Position numbers and translations under genes: made by a program
Origin: Onchidella celtica
Taxonomy: Eukaryota; Mollusca; Gastropoda; Systellommatophora; Onchidiidae
Reading direction: 5' to 3'
Length of the DNA: 64,000 nt
NCBI GenBank assembly: GCA_963931925.1
Contig: OZ007573.1
Coordinates: 37,480,796 to 37,544,795 of the forward strand
The notes under the pieces: model-generated
Databases searched by the model: none
What the model saw: the letters and a program-made list of their open reading frames with translations, nothing else
What the model was told of the DNA's origin: nothing
Shown here: positions 1 through 10,745 of the stretch, piece after piece
How the letters are laid out: every line of letters starts with the position of its first letter
Position numbering within the stretch: position 1 is the first letter of the stretch

Positions 1-2475
1 TCTACGCAGGCACAGTGTACAGAAGGGCCCTGGAGGAGATCCAATTTAATTATTGTGATGTGGATCCAAAGGATGTACACTCGGTCTGCAAAATGTTGCC
101 TGATGGGCATGTGGGCCTGCCATCTGGCATACTTTTTCAGAGAATCGAGCCAGGTGAGAATATAATTGATAATGTTACACTATGGACTGGCATTTGTAAA
201 GCCACAGGTTTTCAATGATTGACTACAAGTGGCCATTCATTTTGTTCTCTTTTTTTAATAACAATCTAGATCTAACACTTTCAAAACTTATTTACCAGGA
301 ATGTAATTGTTGAGAACATAAAAACCATTAATTCATAATCATACATGTACTAACAATTAGTCAATACTTGCAGGAATCTAACAGTAAGACATTCTTACGA
401 AACAATATAAATGACTGTGGTCAATTATAACTTTTTAATGCTTTGTCAGGTCGATACGTGCAAGTATCTAATGGCACTTCAACCATGGAGAGTGAGACTC
501 CACACGAAAATGCTGAGCTTGATGACAGCACAATTTCTCATGCTCCAGCCTCAACCCCAAGCCAGGATGAGAATTTTCAGAAGAAACGTGAGTATTTATA
601 TTTTTATTGTTAGTGCCTGCTGGTATTTCCCTGTAATTTCAGTCAATTGTTGATTTGTTAAAAAATGTTATATTTGCTGTTTGGGTGGGAGGACTTGGTT
701 TTGAGTCTCGCGCAGACCGGGGTGTATCTTTTCGCTGGAATTTTTGTCACTCGTTGGTGTAACATGCAGTCACCTCAACTCAAAATGATTTTCACATTGT
801 CGACTGGGAGACATAACGCACATTCGCACTTAAAGATAGTGTTCATTTCAGGTTTTATGCTTTATACTTTTTCCTTCAATTATTTTGCAATTTGTTGATT
901 CTCCGAATGCACACAGGGCAAATAAAATATGCACCTGTTATGTTGACAGAACTGGAATTTTTTTTCTTCATAGCTTTGCCTTTCTTCACACAGAATGTAT
1001 TAAATGAAGAGAGCATAGATTGTCAAAGATCAAAAATAGACAAGACAGCTGAATTTTGCTCTGTAGCTTACAGTAATGTTATTTTTTCAGAATGGACAGA
1101 TGCCAAGGTGCGCCACCTGGTGGCTTTGTTCCAGGATTTTCAGGATCGGTTTTCTAATATCCTGGTGAAGAAGAAGGACACATGGGAGAAGATTGCCAAG
1201 GTGGGGTTCAGTTTACTGCTGAGGATGTGGACCGCAAGTGGAGGAAACTGAAAGATAGGTGAGTGTTAGTGAATATGTACTCCTCTACTAGTAAACTAAA
1301 TCAAGACAGAATAGGCCAGCTTTAGCCACTGTGTAAGCTATATTTTAGGGGTTGTTAACTCTCAACAGTCGGGTCCATATGGATTTTGTTAGTGATCACA
1401 AAATAGGCTTGTTGATGTTATGTATGATTTTGTGTAGAACTAAATGAGATTTACTGTGATCAATGTATACAGTGCCTTTTTTGTGTGGCAAAGAAAAGAA
1501 GATACACTATTAGTTTTTTAGGTCTGAAATCACCATTCTCAACGACAAAGACAAAATAGAGGTGCAACAAGAGACAGAAATTCATTTTATATCAAAAGTA
1601 TACCACATTATATATATTGAATAGTTTTTGCAACGTGTCCGAAATATCTTGTCAATTGTAAATACTGTATTACTGGTAAGGAAAATTGTACCATGTATAC
1701 ACAGCGCAATTCTACTCATTTGATTAACTGCAGGACATTATAGGTGAGGAATTATGTTCACTATAATTGATCCTGAATTTTCACTCAAAATCCTGAATAT
1801 TTGCCCTTATTATCCCTGATTTGGTGTTGTGGAGGTTGGCAGATCTACAGTCATACAATTCCCCTACTTATTGGATAAAAAGAAGATGAAAGATCCATAT
1901 TGGAAGTTTATATAGGAGCTTGGGGGTGAGTCGATATGTGCAGCCACTCTAAATTCAACACTTGTTAAATATTGGTTTGGAGTCTTTGACATAAAAAGGA
2001 AATGTGAATTTTTACTACAATGCTCACACCAAACAACACTTTATCAATTCTTTTCAGTTGCATCAACAGGAATTTTGCATTCTTTTTCAGAATCAAAAAG
2101 ATAAAGGATCAGCATTCATCTACTGGTCAAGGGAGGAGTAATTGGCCATACATGGACCTCCTCAGCTCTGTACTGGAGAAGGACCCTGCAGTGAACTCGC
2201 CAATTGTTATTACTGCTGGTGCCTCCTTCAGTGCAGAGCAGAGGGAAGGAATGAGTCCAAGCCCTCCAAACTGCCCTTCTGTCTCCTCTACTCCATCTAG
2301 TGGCTCATCCTGTTCACGGAAGAGGAGGGTATCATCACCACCAGGATGGATGCTCTCTTACATGGAAAGGTGTGAGCAAGAAATGCAGGCCCTACAGGAC
2401 AACATGAAACAGTTGGTGGATGAGGAGAAAAGGAGGAATGACCTCCTAGAGAAGCTTGTAGATAAGCTGAATTAA
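1..2475 (+). CDS. Myb/SANT (MADF-like) DNA-binding protein of a PIF/Harbinger transposon, 5' partial, four exons
   Basis: I infer exons 1-153, 450-587, 1091-1258 and 2091-2475. Each junction is GT-AG, and phases match at the first two junctions. Exon 3 encodes a Trp-containing helical block (QWTDAKVRHLVALFQDF) and a second one (VDRKWRKLKDR), and exon 4 continues with RIKKIKDQHSSTGQG and SNWPYMDLL. This is the tri-helical Myb/SANT or MADF layout of Harbinger accessory proteins, which bind DNA and carry the nuclease into the nucleus. The C-terminus is Ser/Pro-rich and ends in a charged coiled coil. The gene converges on the HARBI1-like gene on the other strand, the usual two-gene Harbinger layout. 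In exon 3, five extra bases near 1208-1212 shift the frame inside the DNA-binding domain, and removing them restores the phase expected by exon 4. It is therefore either inactivated or alternatively spliced. The start lies upstream of the window. Confidence 0.65.
1741..1850 (-). repeat. Transposon terminal fragment in an intron of the Myb/SANT gene
   Basis: Read on the minus strand, these about 110 bases match 4099-4205 base for base over long stretches. Both have CTGCCAACCTC near the outer end, then AAATCAGGGAT, TTCAGGAT and a closing CTCACCT. The outer end at 1850 is degenerate (GATCTGCCAACC rather than GACCTGCCAACC). I read it as a truncated or MITE-like copy of the element that begins at 4099. 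No target duplication was identified. Confidence 0.55.
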
Positions 2476-3274
2476 TTAGATGAAATTAATAAAAAGTCCT
2501 GTCAGGTACATTTTTGTGCTTGTTTACAATATTATTCATCAGTATGGTTCATCAATAATAGTATATTAAGTAATAGTTAAAGTCAAATGAAGTTTTCTAA
2601 ACCCAAGTAAATACACACACATTAGCAGTGTGGTCAAAGCCACATCTCCAAAATGACTGTAGCGAGCAACTTGTAGACTAGTATAGTAGACATGTAGTAG
2701 AGGTGTAGCGATAAACACGCTTCACCTTGAAAACGCCACTGTCACTGTCGAAATGATAAACCCTGACACTGTTGTTATGTATAGAACATTTAAATCACTA
2801 TAACTCACATCAAGAGAATTTGGCGCTAGTGTAGCACGGAATAAATTTAAGGTATTACATTTCTTTTTAAAGTGGTGCGGAGATATTTTAGGAAACTGGT
2901 GCGGACTATTTTGACACGAATTATAATGCAAGCAATTATAACACAGGCAAGTATAACACAGGCAAAATGTGCTACAAAGTAAAACAGTCATACAAAAAAC
3001 TTAAACAAGGTTAATTTAAGCAGAGCCTTCCTGTATTTTCCACACTCACTGAGCTGTCACATCAATGGAGACAAAAACCAAAAAGGAAAAAGGGACATGA
3101 GAAAAACAACACTGGCCAAGACAGCAAACTACTCAGCATGAAAATTACAATAAAATTCACAGTGCAGCACATAGCCTGTCTCTTTTCCTTGCAGCTGATG
3201 AGTCCTGGGTAATTTGCCTGCAGCCAGACAGGTTACTGTTAAAACTTTCTTCTTCCAATGAAATTTCACTCTCA
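2476..3274. other. Spacer between the convergent Harbinger genes
   Basis: This 0.8-kb AT-rich stretch lies between the two stop codons. It has only short open frames and a small duplication near 2935-2965 (ATAACACAGGCAA repeated with variation). I see no gene in it. It probably holds both 3' untranslated regions. Confidence 0.5.
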
Positions 3275-4258
3275 TCAACCACCTCCAAGTTCTAGAATAA
3301 TATTGTGCATGACAGCTGCACACACAATCATTTTGCACATCAAGGTGTCGTCCCGTGCATCAAAATTCTTCAGGCGTCGAAACTTGCCCTTGAGGAGTCC
3401 AATACACCTTTCCACACAACAACGATCAGATGAATGAATAGCATTGAACTTCTTCTGGGCGTCGGTCAGGTGGCCATTATCCCTGTAGGGTGTCATCACC
3501 GATATGTCGAGCTGATAGGCTGAATCTCCGAGAAGGTGGAACTCCACGGGAAGAGAAGTCTGGGAGATAGGGCTGTTCCTGTAAACACGGGCATCATGTA
3601 CAGAGCCAGGGTAACCAGTGCAGACATCCATGATCTTAAGGTTGCTGTCGCTTACTATCTGGGCATTCATGGCTGGAAACCCCTTGCGACAGATGTATGC
3701 ATCTCGCTGTTCGCCACGTTTCCCAGTCATTGGGATGTAAGTCCCATCCACGCACCCAACAACACCTGGCAGCTTAAATCCCTTGGCCACAGCACGCCAT
3801 TTCTGTATGTCATTAGGAAATCTAATAACCTCTGGAGCCAGGCCAAGCATTGCATCGGCAACCTCATTCACAATCTTGTGCAGAGACTGCTCTTTCCTGT
3901 ATTAAAAACAACAAAAATTGAATAAATCAATTAGATTGTTTTAATTCATGCAGTTCCAACTACATGTAGGCCTATATGTACATGACTTATAATCCTAAAT
4001 GCACCATGGGTTACCTTCCGTTTTGGCTGAAATGCATCAAAAACAATTTGGCTACATTGAAAGGATCATCAAGAGCCGGGACTAAATGATTTACTCCACA
4101 GACCTGCCAACCTCGAATGAGCAAAATCAGGGATGACAGGTGTCAAAATTCAGGATTTGGGAACAAAATTCAGGGTCAACAAAAATAAATTGTTACTCAC
4201 CTCCGAAGGTTCCTACTTTGCTGTTTATTGAAGCACAGCTATAAAATAAGACCACCAC

Positions 4259-4355
4259 AAAGTTCCAAAAGAATATTTACACTGTTTACACAAAGTTTCA
4301 GAAGAATATTTACACTGTTTACACAAAGTTTCAGAAGAATATTTACACTATACAG
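4259..4355 (+). repeat. Three tandem copies of a 33-bp unit
   Basis: The unit reads AAAGTTTCAGAAGAATATTT followed by ACACTGTTTACAC. Copies begin at 4259, 4292 and 4325, and the last is incomplete. It lies between the two left-terminal sequences at 4099 and 4372. Confidence 0.75.
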
Positions 4356-4371
4356 TCATTCTCATCTCTAG

Positions 4372-4450
4372 CAGACCTGCCAACCAGCGTCAAATCCCGA
4401 CATCCCGATTTCGTCCGTTTTATCCCGTGTTTTCGATAACGGGGAAAAAT
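4372..4450 (+). repeat. Second copy of the CAGACCTGCCAACC terminus
   Basis: The 14 terminal bases at 4372-4385 repeat those at 4099 exactly and are followed by CCCGACATCCCGATTTCG-type sequence. That inner sequence resembles the right end at 10640-10760 (reverse strand) better than the inner sequence after 4099 does. This may be the true left end of the transposon, with 4099-4371 a related element abutting it, but the flank ATCTCTAG does not match the right flank. Confidence 0.5.
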
Positions 4451-4879
4451 AATTTTTTTTAAACGCGAAAAAAAAAAGATTGGAAAAAAAATCGAAAAAA
4501 AAAAGTGCGACTTTTACAAGAAATTAGTCACATCGACTCGTATTATCGACTAGTCAACGTTGAAAACAGACTAACGATTATGCTTTACTGTACTTTGTGT
4601 AATAATTGTTTCTCACACGCTTCAAACTTCTTTGGACGCGACTTGGAGGCTGACAAAGTGAAGAGAGTGTGCTGCTGACGACCAACAGCAACGACTTGTC
4701 AACAAACTTAGGAACCAACGGTTTAGTTTGGCAACTGACGGGAGCAATGATGGTGGCTCTGCACAGATCTACCCCATTGTTGTGAGATACTTCGACAAAA
4801 TCAAGGGAGATGTTATCACTGAATTGCTCAGTGTTGCTGAATGTATTGGTGCTTCAACAGGTGAGTGAGGTTTTATCTA

Positions 4880-4884
4880 ATTAA

Positions 4885-4930
<46 letters not shown>
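4880..4930 (+). repeat. CT-dinucleotide microsatellite
   Basis: This is an almost perfect (CT)n run in the first intron of the hAT-like gene. A shorter, impure CT tract follows at 6131-6178 in its second intron. Confidence 0.9.
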
Positions 4931-6639
4931 AGAGATTTCCTACAGATCTAATTACATTTAATAATATCGATCTAGATTAAACAAGAACAAGATCTATCTT
5001 GAACTTTGCTGCAATTTATATATTTTTTTCCTTGTGTATTTTATTTTGTCATTCGGATCTATGCCTATCATTGTTAATTTTATTATAATTAATGTTATTT
5101 TATCAATAGTTACTGGCAGATATCATTATTACTCTGATTGACTAATTTAAGACTTATCTGATGAACCACTCTGAAACAGAAAGGACGGAATGCTTTACCC
5201 CCTCTTTTATAGGTAATATGTCTGTTCCTGGTCCTTAATTGGTACTTGTAAATTTTTTTTTCATCTTCTTTTCACAGGGGAAAACATTTTTAAAATCCTT
5301 GACACAGAATTATCCAAGTTCAAAATCCCTTGGAAAAATGTAGTGTCATTTTGTTGTGACAATGCCTCCGTGATGATGGGGATCCACAAAGGTGTGGCAA
5401 AATTTATACAAGACCACAATCCAAACGTCTTCATCAATGGCTGTGCCTGTCGTCTTCTTGCACTGGCAGCTAAAACAGGCGGGAAAGAACTCCATAAGGA
5501 TGTCAAAAGTGTCCTCATCGATATCTATGCCTATCTCGACAAAAGCACAAAACGTCAGAAAGAGTTCAGGGCATTTCAGGAGGAATGTGGTGTCAGCCTA
5601 ACAAAAATCCTGAAATACGGTGCTACCATATGGCTCTCATTAGAGCAATGTGTTACCAGAATGCTGGAACAATGGGAGCCTCTCCAGCAATATTTTAAGT
5701 CGGAACTGGAGGCCTTCACCGAAACACAACAAAAGAGCAGCAAGCAAGACCGTCTGCGTCGGATCAACAAGTTCTTTGACTCCTCAACATCCAGGCTGTA
5801 CTGCCTCTTTATTCAAGAGGCTCTCCCTATTTTTAACACCTGCAATCAAGCCCTTCAACGAGATGCCCCTCAAATTCACACATTACAACAACGCTTACAT
5901 GGTGTGTACACAGATTTGCTGATTCGTTTCATCAAAACATCACCCATCACCAAATGCAGCAACATATACGAGCTTGATCACTCTGATAAAAAAAACCAGG
6001 TCTGTCCAGCAGTGACTTAAAGCTGGGCTCTACGACAAGGGATCATCTCAATGAACTCAAGTTGGCAGAAAAAATCACCACCTCTCAAGAAGATGACTTT
6101 GTGAAAGGTAATAATCCTCTATTTTGTTTTCTCTCTCTCTCTTTCTCTCCTTCTACCTCTTTCTCTCTACCTCTCTATCTTTTTCATATCTTACATTTTG
6201 CAGTGCATCTCCTCATATCACAATGCAGATAGATACAATTGTTCTGTTGATTGATTTGTTGGCCAAATACAAATAAAATTAATTCCTTTTTTAATATATA
6301 TTTTTGCTCACTAGCACTGTATTACTTCCTTTCCTTGTGTTGAAGTATAAATGTTAGTTTAACTCTCAAACGTTTTCTCATATGGATATCGACCACCGGT
6401 GATCGACACATGTAACAATGATTTTTTGCATGAAAATTAATACATATAAATATCAAAATAAACGTTCTTGAGAGATAAATGCCATATTTAACGATATTAG
6501 ACCGAAAAAAGTGCATTGCAATCATTTTTAACAAAAAATGATGATGCGATTTGTAAACAACTTGTGTTTCCCCTTTCGCCGCCATCTTGGATTTGTGCAA
6601 ATACGTCATTCGACAGCGAAGCTAAATAAACGGCTGAAA

Positions 6640-8775
6640 ATGGACGAAGAAACATCTTCCGATGAAGAAATTTTGTATGAATCAAGCGATGAGGAGGTGT
6701 GGATTGAGGAGGAAGAATCAGATTCTAGCGACGAGGAGAATAGGGCCCCTACGACCAGCGGAAATGTTCGGGAGCGAGGGTGAGTTTTTCATTCTTTACC
6801 ATTGCGTGACGCCGCATTGGTGTTTTAGCTACCAAAACCTAAAATTAGTGCCACAAGTGATACTTTCAGCTGTTTCTGCAGTTAGCATATACAATTCCTC
6901 CCAACATATGGAACTCATGACTAAAACTTAGTCATTATTAGTGATGTATTTAGCCGATGATGACACCACCTGAGATCACACATAGACCTAGCAACCTGGC
7001 AGTTGCACTTGTTGACATTGGTTACCGCTGCCTATTATAAATAAATAAATATACTAATGAGCTAGGGCCTACTCTTCAACCGTATAGTAATTGCAACAAT
7101 CTAGTTATTAGATTTTGATGTTTTTGTTCATGTGGGTTTTTTTTTTTTTTTCGTAACTACCCAGTTATTTGTCACAGTCTAATTACAGATGATCATGGTC
7201 CTGTCTTGTCTTTCTTCCATTATCAGTTACGGTGATTTTGATGCTGGGCCACCAAAAGCCATCCCACCCTTCCGGCCAGAGCGACCACCTGGGGCACAGA
7301 TTCCTGACAGCACCACAAGAGAGGCCAGGCGGGAGTTCCTCACCCCCCTCTCCATGTTCAAGCTGTATTTTACAGCAACATTAGTGCAACAGCTCTGCAG
7401 CTTCACCAACAAGAATGCAGCAGTTGTGGGACCAACAAAGCCTTCTATGTACTGTAACTGGGTGGACCTCACTGAAGATGAGTTTTATAGGTTTGTGGGC
7501 CTCCTCATGTACATGGGGATGGTCCAAGTTCCTAATGTAGACCTTTACTGGTGTAAGAAAAGTTTGTATAATGGTCTTTGGGCACGTGCATTCATGTCAA
7601 AATTTCGTTTTCGGCAGATTCTTTGTTTTCTGAAAGTTTCAGATGCAGAAAGCGAAAGGGGTGATGATCAACTCTGTAAAGTTCGTCTGTTGTTTGAATT
7701 CCTGCGCAGGAAATGCATGAAATTATATCAGCCAGACATGAATATTTCAATTGATGAAAGGATGGTTCGGAATAAGGGAAGATTTTCTTTTAGACAGTAT
7801 ATCAGGGATAAGCCAACAAAATGGGGTATGAAGCTTTGGGTTTTGGCTGATTCTAGATCTGGTTACACATTTAATTTCGATGTTTATTTAGGGAAGAATG
7901 GAAGGGAAAATTCAAAATATGGTTTAGCCTATGATGTTGTAATGAATTTGGTTCATATGCTTTGTGGCCAAGGTTACCGTCTCTTTGTTGACAATTTTTA
8001 TACAAGTGTTCAATTGTTTTTTGATCTATTGAAAAAGGGGATTGCAGCGTGTGGTACAATTTTGTCCAACAGAAAGGGATTTCCTGCAGATTTGAAGAAT
8101 GTGAAGCAGTGGGAGAAGAGCAAAGATCGGGGAGCTATGAGATGGAGCAGGCAGCAAGAGATTTTGGGACTTCAGTGGAAGGACAATAAAACCGTCTCTT
8201 TCATTTCTACTATTCATTCTGCAAATGATATAAATGTAGCTAAAAGAAGATCTAAAGTAAATGGTGTTTTTGAAAGTTTGGAGGTTAGGCAGCCAGATCT
8301 TGTTAGGGATTACAATGTAAACATGGGAGGGGTCGATAAAAGTGATCAACTGTTGACCAAGTACAACATGCTGCGGAAAACAAATAAGTACTGGAAGACT
8401 CTTTTCTTTCATTTTTTGGATATTGCTCGAGTTAATAGTTATATTCTTTTTAATGACTGGAGGGAACAGAACAAAGACCTGATAGAGTTGAAAAGGAGTT
8501 CAAAATACAATCAGCTTGCATATACAGAGGAACTGATCAGACAGTTAGCAGGAATCGACCCATTAGATGATGTACCATTAGCAGCTAAACCAAAAATACT
8601 TACAGCTCATGCTATTATTCCTGTAATGGTCCCATCCTCCAAGAGGAGAAATTGTAAAAAATGTTATAGTGAATATAATCTTGAGAGGAAATCTAGGACA
8701 TATTGCTCAGTGTGTAATGTCTTTCTGTGTTTTCAAGATGACAGGAATTGTCTTGTTGACTATCATAAAGTATAA
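6640..8775 (+). CDS. piggyBac transposase (PGBD4-like), two exons
   Basis: Exon 1 is 6640-6779, an acidic Ser/Asp/Glu-rich N-terminus starting MDEETSSDEE. Exon 2 is 7227-8775, joined at GTGAGT and TATCAG sites in matching phase, for about 562 residues, close to the usual piggyBac length. The transposase excises and reinserts DNA at TTAA without footprints, in the nucleus. The three catalytic Asp regions are visible as NISIDERMVRNKGRF, YRLFVDNFYTS and MGGVDKSDQ. The C-terminus is the Cys-rich zinc-binding domain that recognises the element ends: CKKCYSEYNLE, then YCSVCNVFLC, then DDRNCLVDYH. I chose the ATG at 6640 because the downstream copy at 10004 has the same exon length (140 nt) and an alignable sequence. 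No frameshift or stop is present, so this could still be functional. Confidence 0.9.
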
Positions 8776-9358
8776 TTAACATATTTAATTAATTTGTCCA
8801 TTTCGGCCACAGTTTTATTATCATACATTGGAATGCAACCTGTATTGATGTATAAATTAAGATTTTTATGAGTTAAGACTAAGAGACCCAGTTATGAGCA
8901 TTATTTCCTAATATTATGTTCTTTCTTTCATGTTCGCACATTTATGTGGCGATTTTTGGTAATTTACATGGATTATTAACAAAAAGCTCTATTTCAGTCA
9001 AATGTCAATCAAATTTCATGAAATTTGGATATATGTTGCAAAAATGGGTGTACTTTATGAATATTATAAATTGGTGAAGTTTACCTCAAGTATGTGTTTT
9101 TTTCCTTCTTACCACTTTTGGTGTGGTCCTGTGAGAGCATACTATTTTTTCGTTTTTATCTGTAAAACAAGACCTAAAACTACACATAATGATAGAAGAC
9201 AAACATTAGACCACATTATAATGATAGCACATTCAATGCTGAAAAGATTGATATATAATATGTTAGACTAACTTACTCATGGAGGAAAATATTTTGCATC
9301 AAACCAATCCATATGAACATCTGAGTAAAATACCCGAAAAACCAAAAAACGTTTGAGG
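8776..9358 (+). other. 3' untranslated and terminal region of the piggyBac
   Basis: AT-rich sequence between the stop codon and the right terminus, with several AATAAA-like words. I see no further gene. Confidence 0.6.
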
Positions 9359-9722
9359 GTTAAACATTAAAATAAAATACACTTGTGAATTTTAAAAAAT
9401 ATTTAAAAATAAATTTAAATCTTATTGTAGTCAACAAAGTTTTTTAACTTGGGGCTGATGATTCTCTTTTTTTTTCAAATTGCAGATGTCAGAACTTTCT
9501 ATGGTTCAGCTTGTAAATACATTGTTGACAAGTTTCCAATGGATAATGAAGTGCTGGAAAATGCAAAGGTGCTTGATATAAACAACAGAGGAAAAATGGA
9601 AGAGAGCATGGTTACCTTCTTTGCAGACAAACTGGATGTTGTCCCAACAGAAAAACATGAAGACTTGAAACTGGAGTTTGCTAGGTACGTTGTGCTTGCT
9701 CTCCAAGTCACTAAACAGTAGC

Positions 9723-10235
9723 TTAACTCTCAATCTTCTTTTACCAAAGATTTCGATCACCGGTGATCGACGCTTGTATCCCTCATTATTTTAATGAAAA
9801 ACTGTTCAAAACTGCTTGAAAATGGTTTGTTTTGAAAGGCGAAACTGGTTTTTAACGAAAACAGGTGAAAAAATTATTAAACGAAGCCTTTTAAGTGAAT
9901 AGAAAGAAAGAGAAATAAGACGATCGCGTCTCTTCGGTTCCGTCGCCATCTTGGATTTTTATCTACTGCTGAGTTGCCATCATTGTCAACAAAGCGCAAT
10001 AAAATGGCTTCAAACAATCTTTCTGATGAAGAAATTGAATATGAGTCAAGCGAGGATGAAGTCTGGGATGAAGAAGACTTCTCAGATTCCAGCTCTGATG
10101 AGAATGAAGCCCCATCAACCGGCCGGAACATACGAGAACGAAGGTGAAGGTTTTTTCTTCTTTAGCCTATGTAATCATAACACAAACATTTTGGATCTAG
10201 ATCTAATTACAGGTATCACAGGTAATTATATTTAC
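9723..10235 (+). mobile_element. 5' end and first exon of a second, truncated piggyBac
   Basis: TTAACTCTCAA at 9723 matches the left end of the piggyBac at 6359, and it is followed by a perfect 16-bp palindrome, CGATCACCGGTGATCG, at 9754-9769. An acidic first exon at 10004-10143 (MASNNLSDEEIEYESS) is 140 nt long, as in the first copy, and ends at a GTGAAG donor. The second exon is missing: homology stops near 10235, where unrelated repeat sequence (ACTAGCAAG) begins. The first 2 bases of the element lie just after the last codons of the hAT-like gene. Confidence 0.8.
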
Positions 10236-10745
10236 TAGCAAGTATACCCGTTCTACGAACGGACACGGTGACAAAAACTTGTTAGTTGAGTACCTAAAAA
10301 GCTATAACGAAGACATCTTGGCTTCTTGCGTTGAAAGAGACGCTAAATATTTCACAGAGCACGCTGCTAGAGTAGATCTAGTTCTGATGAATAACGTTTC
10401 AAAACTGGCAGCACTGAGCCCAGCCACCGACAGCTAGACTTCCTTGATAGTGGGCGATATGATGACTTCGCATCATGAATACTCGATAGCCAGTCGATAT
10501 GAATAATGTAGAGCTAAACAGCTCAATCGATATCGTTTCCGTTTCGGTACTCGATATGTCACATTTTCTCTATTTTGCGACATCCGGGCTTTCGTACTCA
10601 TAGAAAAGTAGTTTCACTATTTCATTATTTAATGCGAATCGGGGATGCAAAATCGGGATGCGATCGTAAATCCGGGATAGCACGGGCCGTTTTCGGGATT
10701 CTGGGATGAGGTAAAAAATCCGGGATAATCCCGGATTTTTCGGGA
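10236..10745. other. Repeat-derived sequence up to the right end of the outer transposon
   Basis: It starts with ACTAGCAAG and a small hairpin (CCCGTTCTACGAACGG) like the heads of SINE-like repeats at 29153 and 56539. An open frame without ATG at 10270-10437 translates as 55 residues rich in Leu, Ala and Glu, and I do not recognise it. From about 10630 the sequence is built of GGGATGCAAAATCGGGAT-like words leading into the terminal repeat. Confidence 0.4.

Larger units (their letters stand above)
6359..9363 (+). mobile_element. piggyBac element, about 3.0 kb, apparently complete
   Basis: The left end is TTAACTCTCAAACGTTTT at 6359. The right end, read on the minus strand from 9363, is TTAACCCTCAAACGTTTT, a one-base difference over 18. 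Both ends include the TTAA target that this superfamily duplicates. A subterminal near-palindrome centred on CACCGGTG lies at 6389-6405. The element carries one two-exon transposase gene with no visible break, and it sits in the intron of the hAT-like gene. Intact ends and gene suggest a young insertion. Confidence 0.85.
4688..9721 (+). pseudogene. hAT-like transposase (RNase-H fold), three recognisable exons, interrupted and frameshifted
   Basis: Exons as I read them: about 4688-4860 (ends GASTG at a GTGAGT donor), 5278-6107, and 9486-9721. The first contains FSLATDGSNDGGSAQIYP (first catalytic Asp region). The second has SFCCDNASVMMG (second Asp region), then the helical insertion with ATIWLSLEQCVTRMLEQW. 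The third is a C-terminal helical piece (VREFY-type DVRTFYGSACKYIVDKFP). A run of A at about 5988-5995 shifts the frame, after which the other frame continues (SSDLKLGSTTRDHL and DDFVK) to the donor. The intron 6108-9485 holds a complete piggyBac. The gene then stops where a second piggyBac end begins at 9723. The C-terminal catalytic Glu region and the N-terminal zinc finger are not found. The nearest family I know is hAT-like proteins of the SCAND3/ZBED type. Confidence 0.7.
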
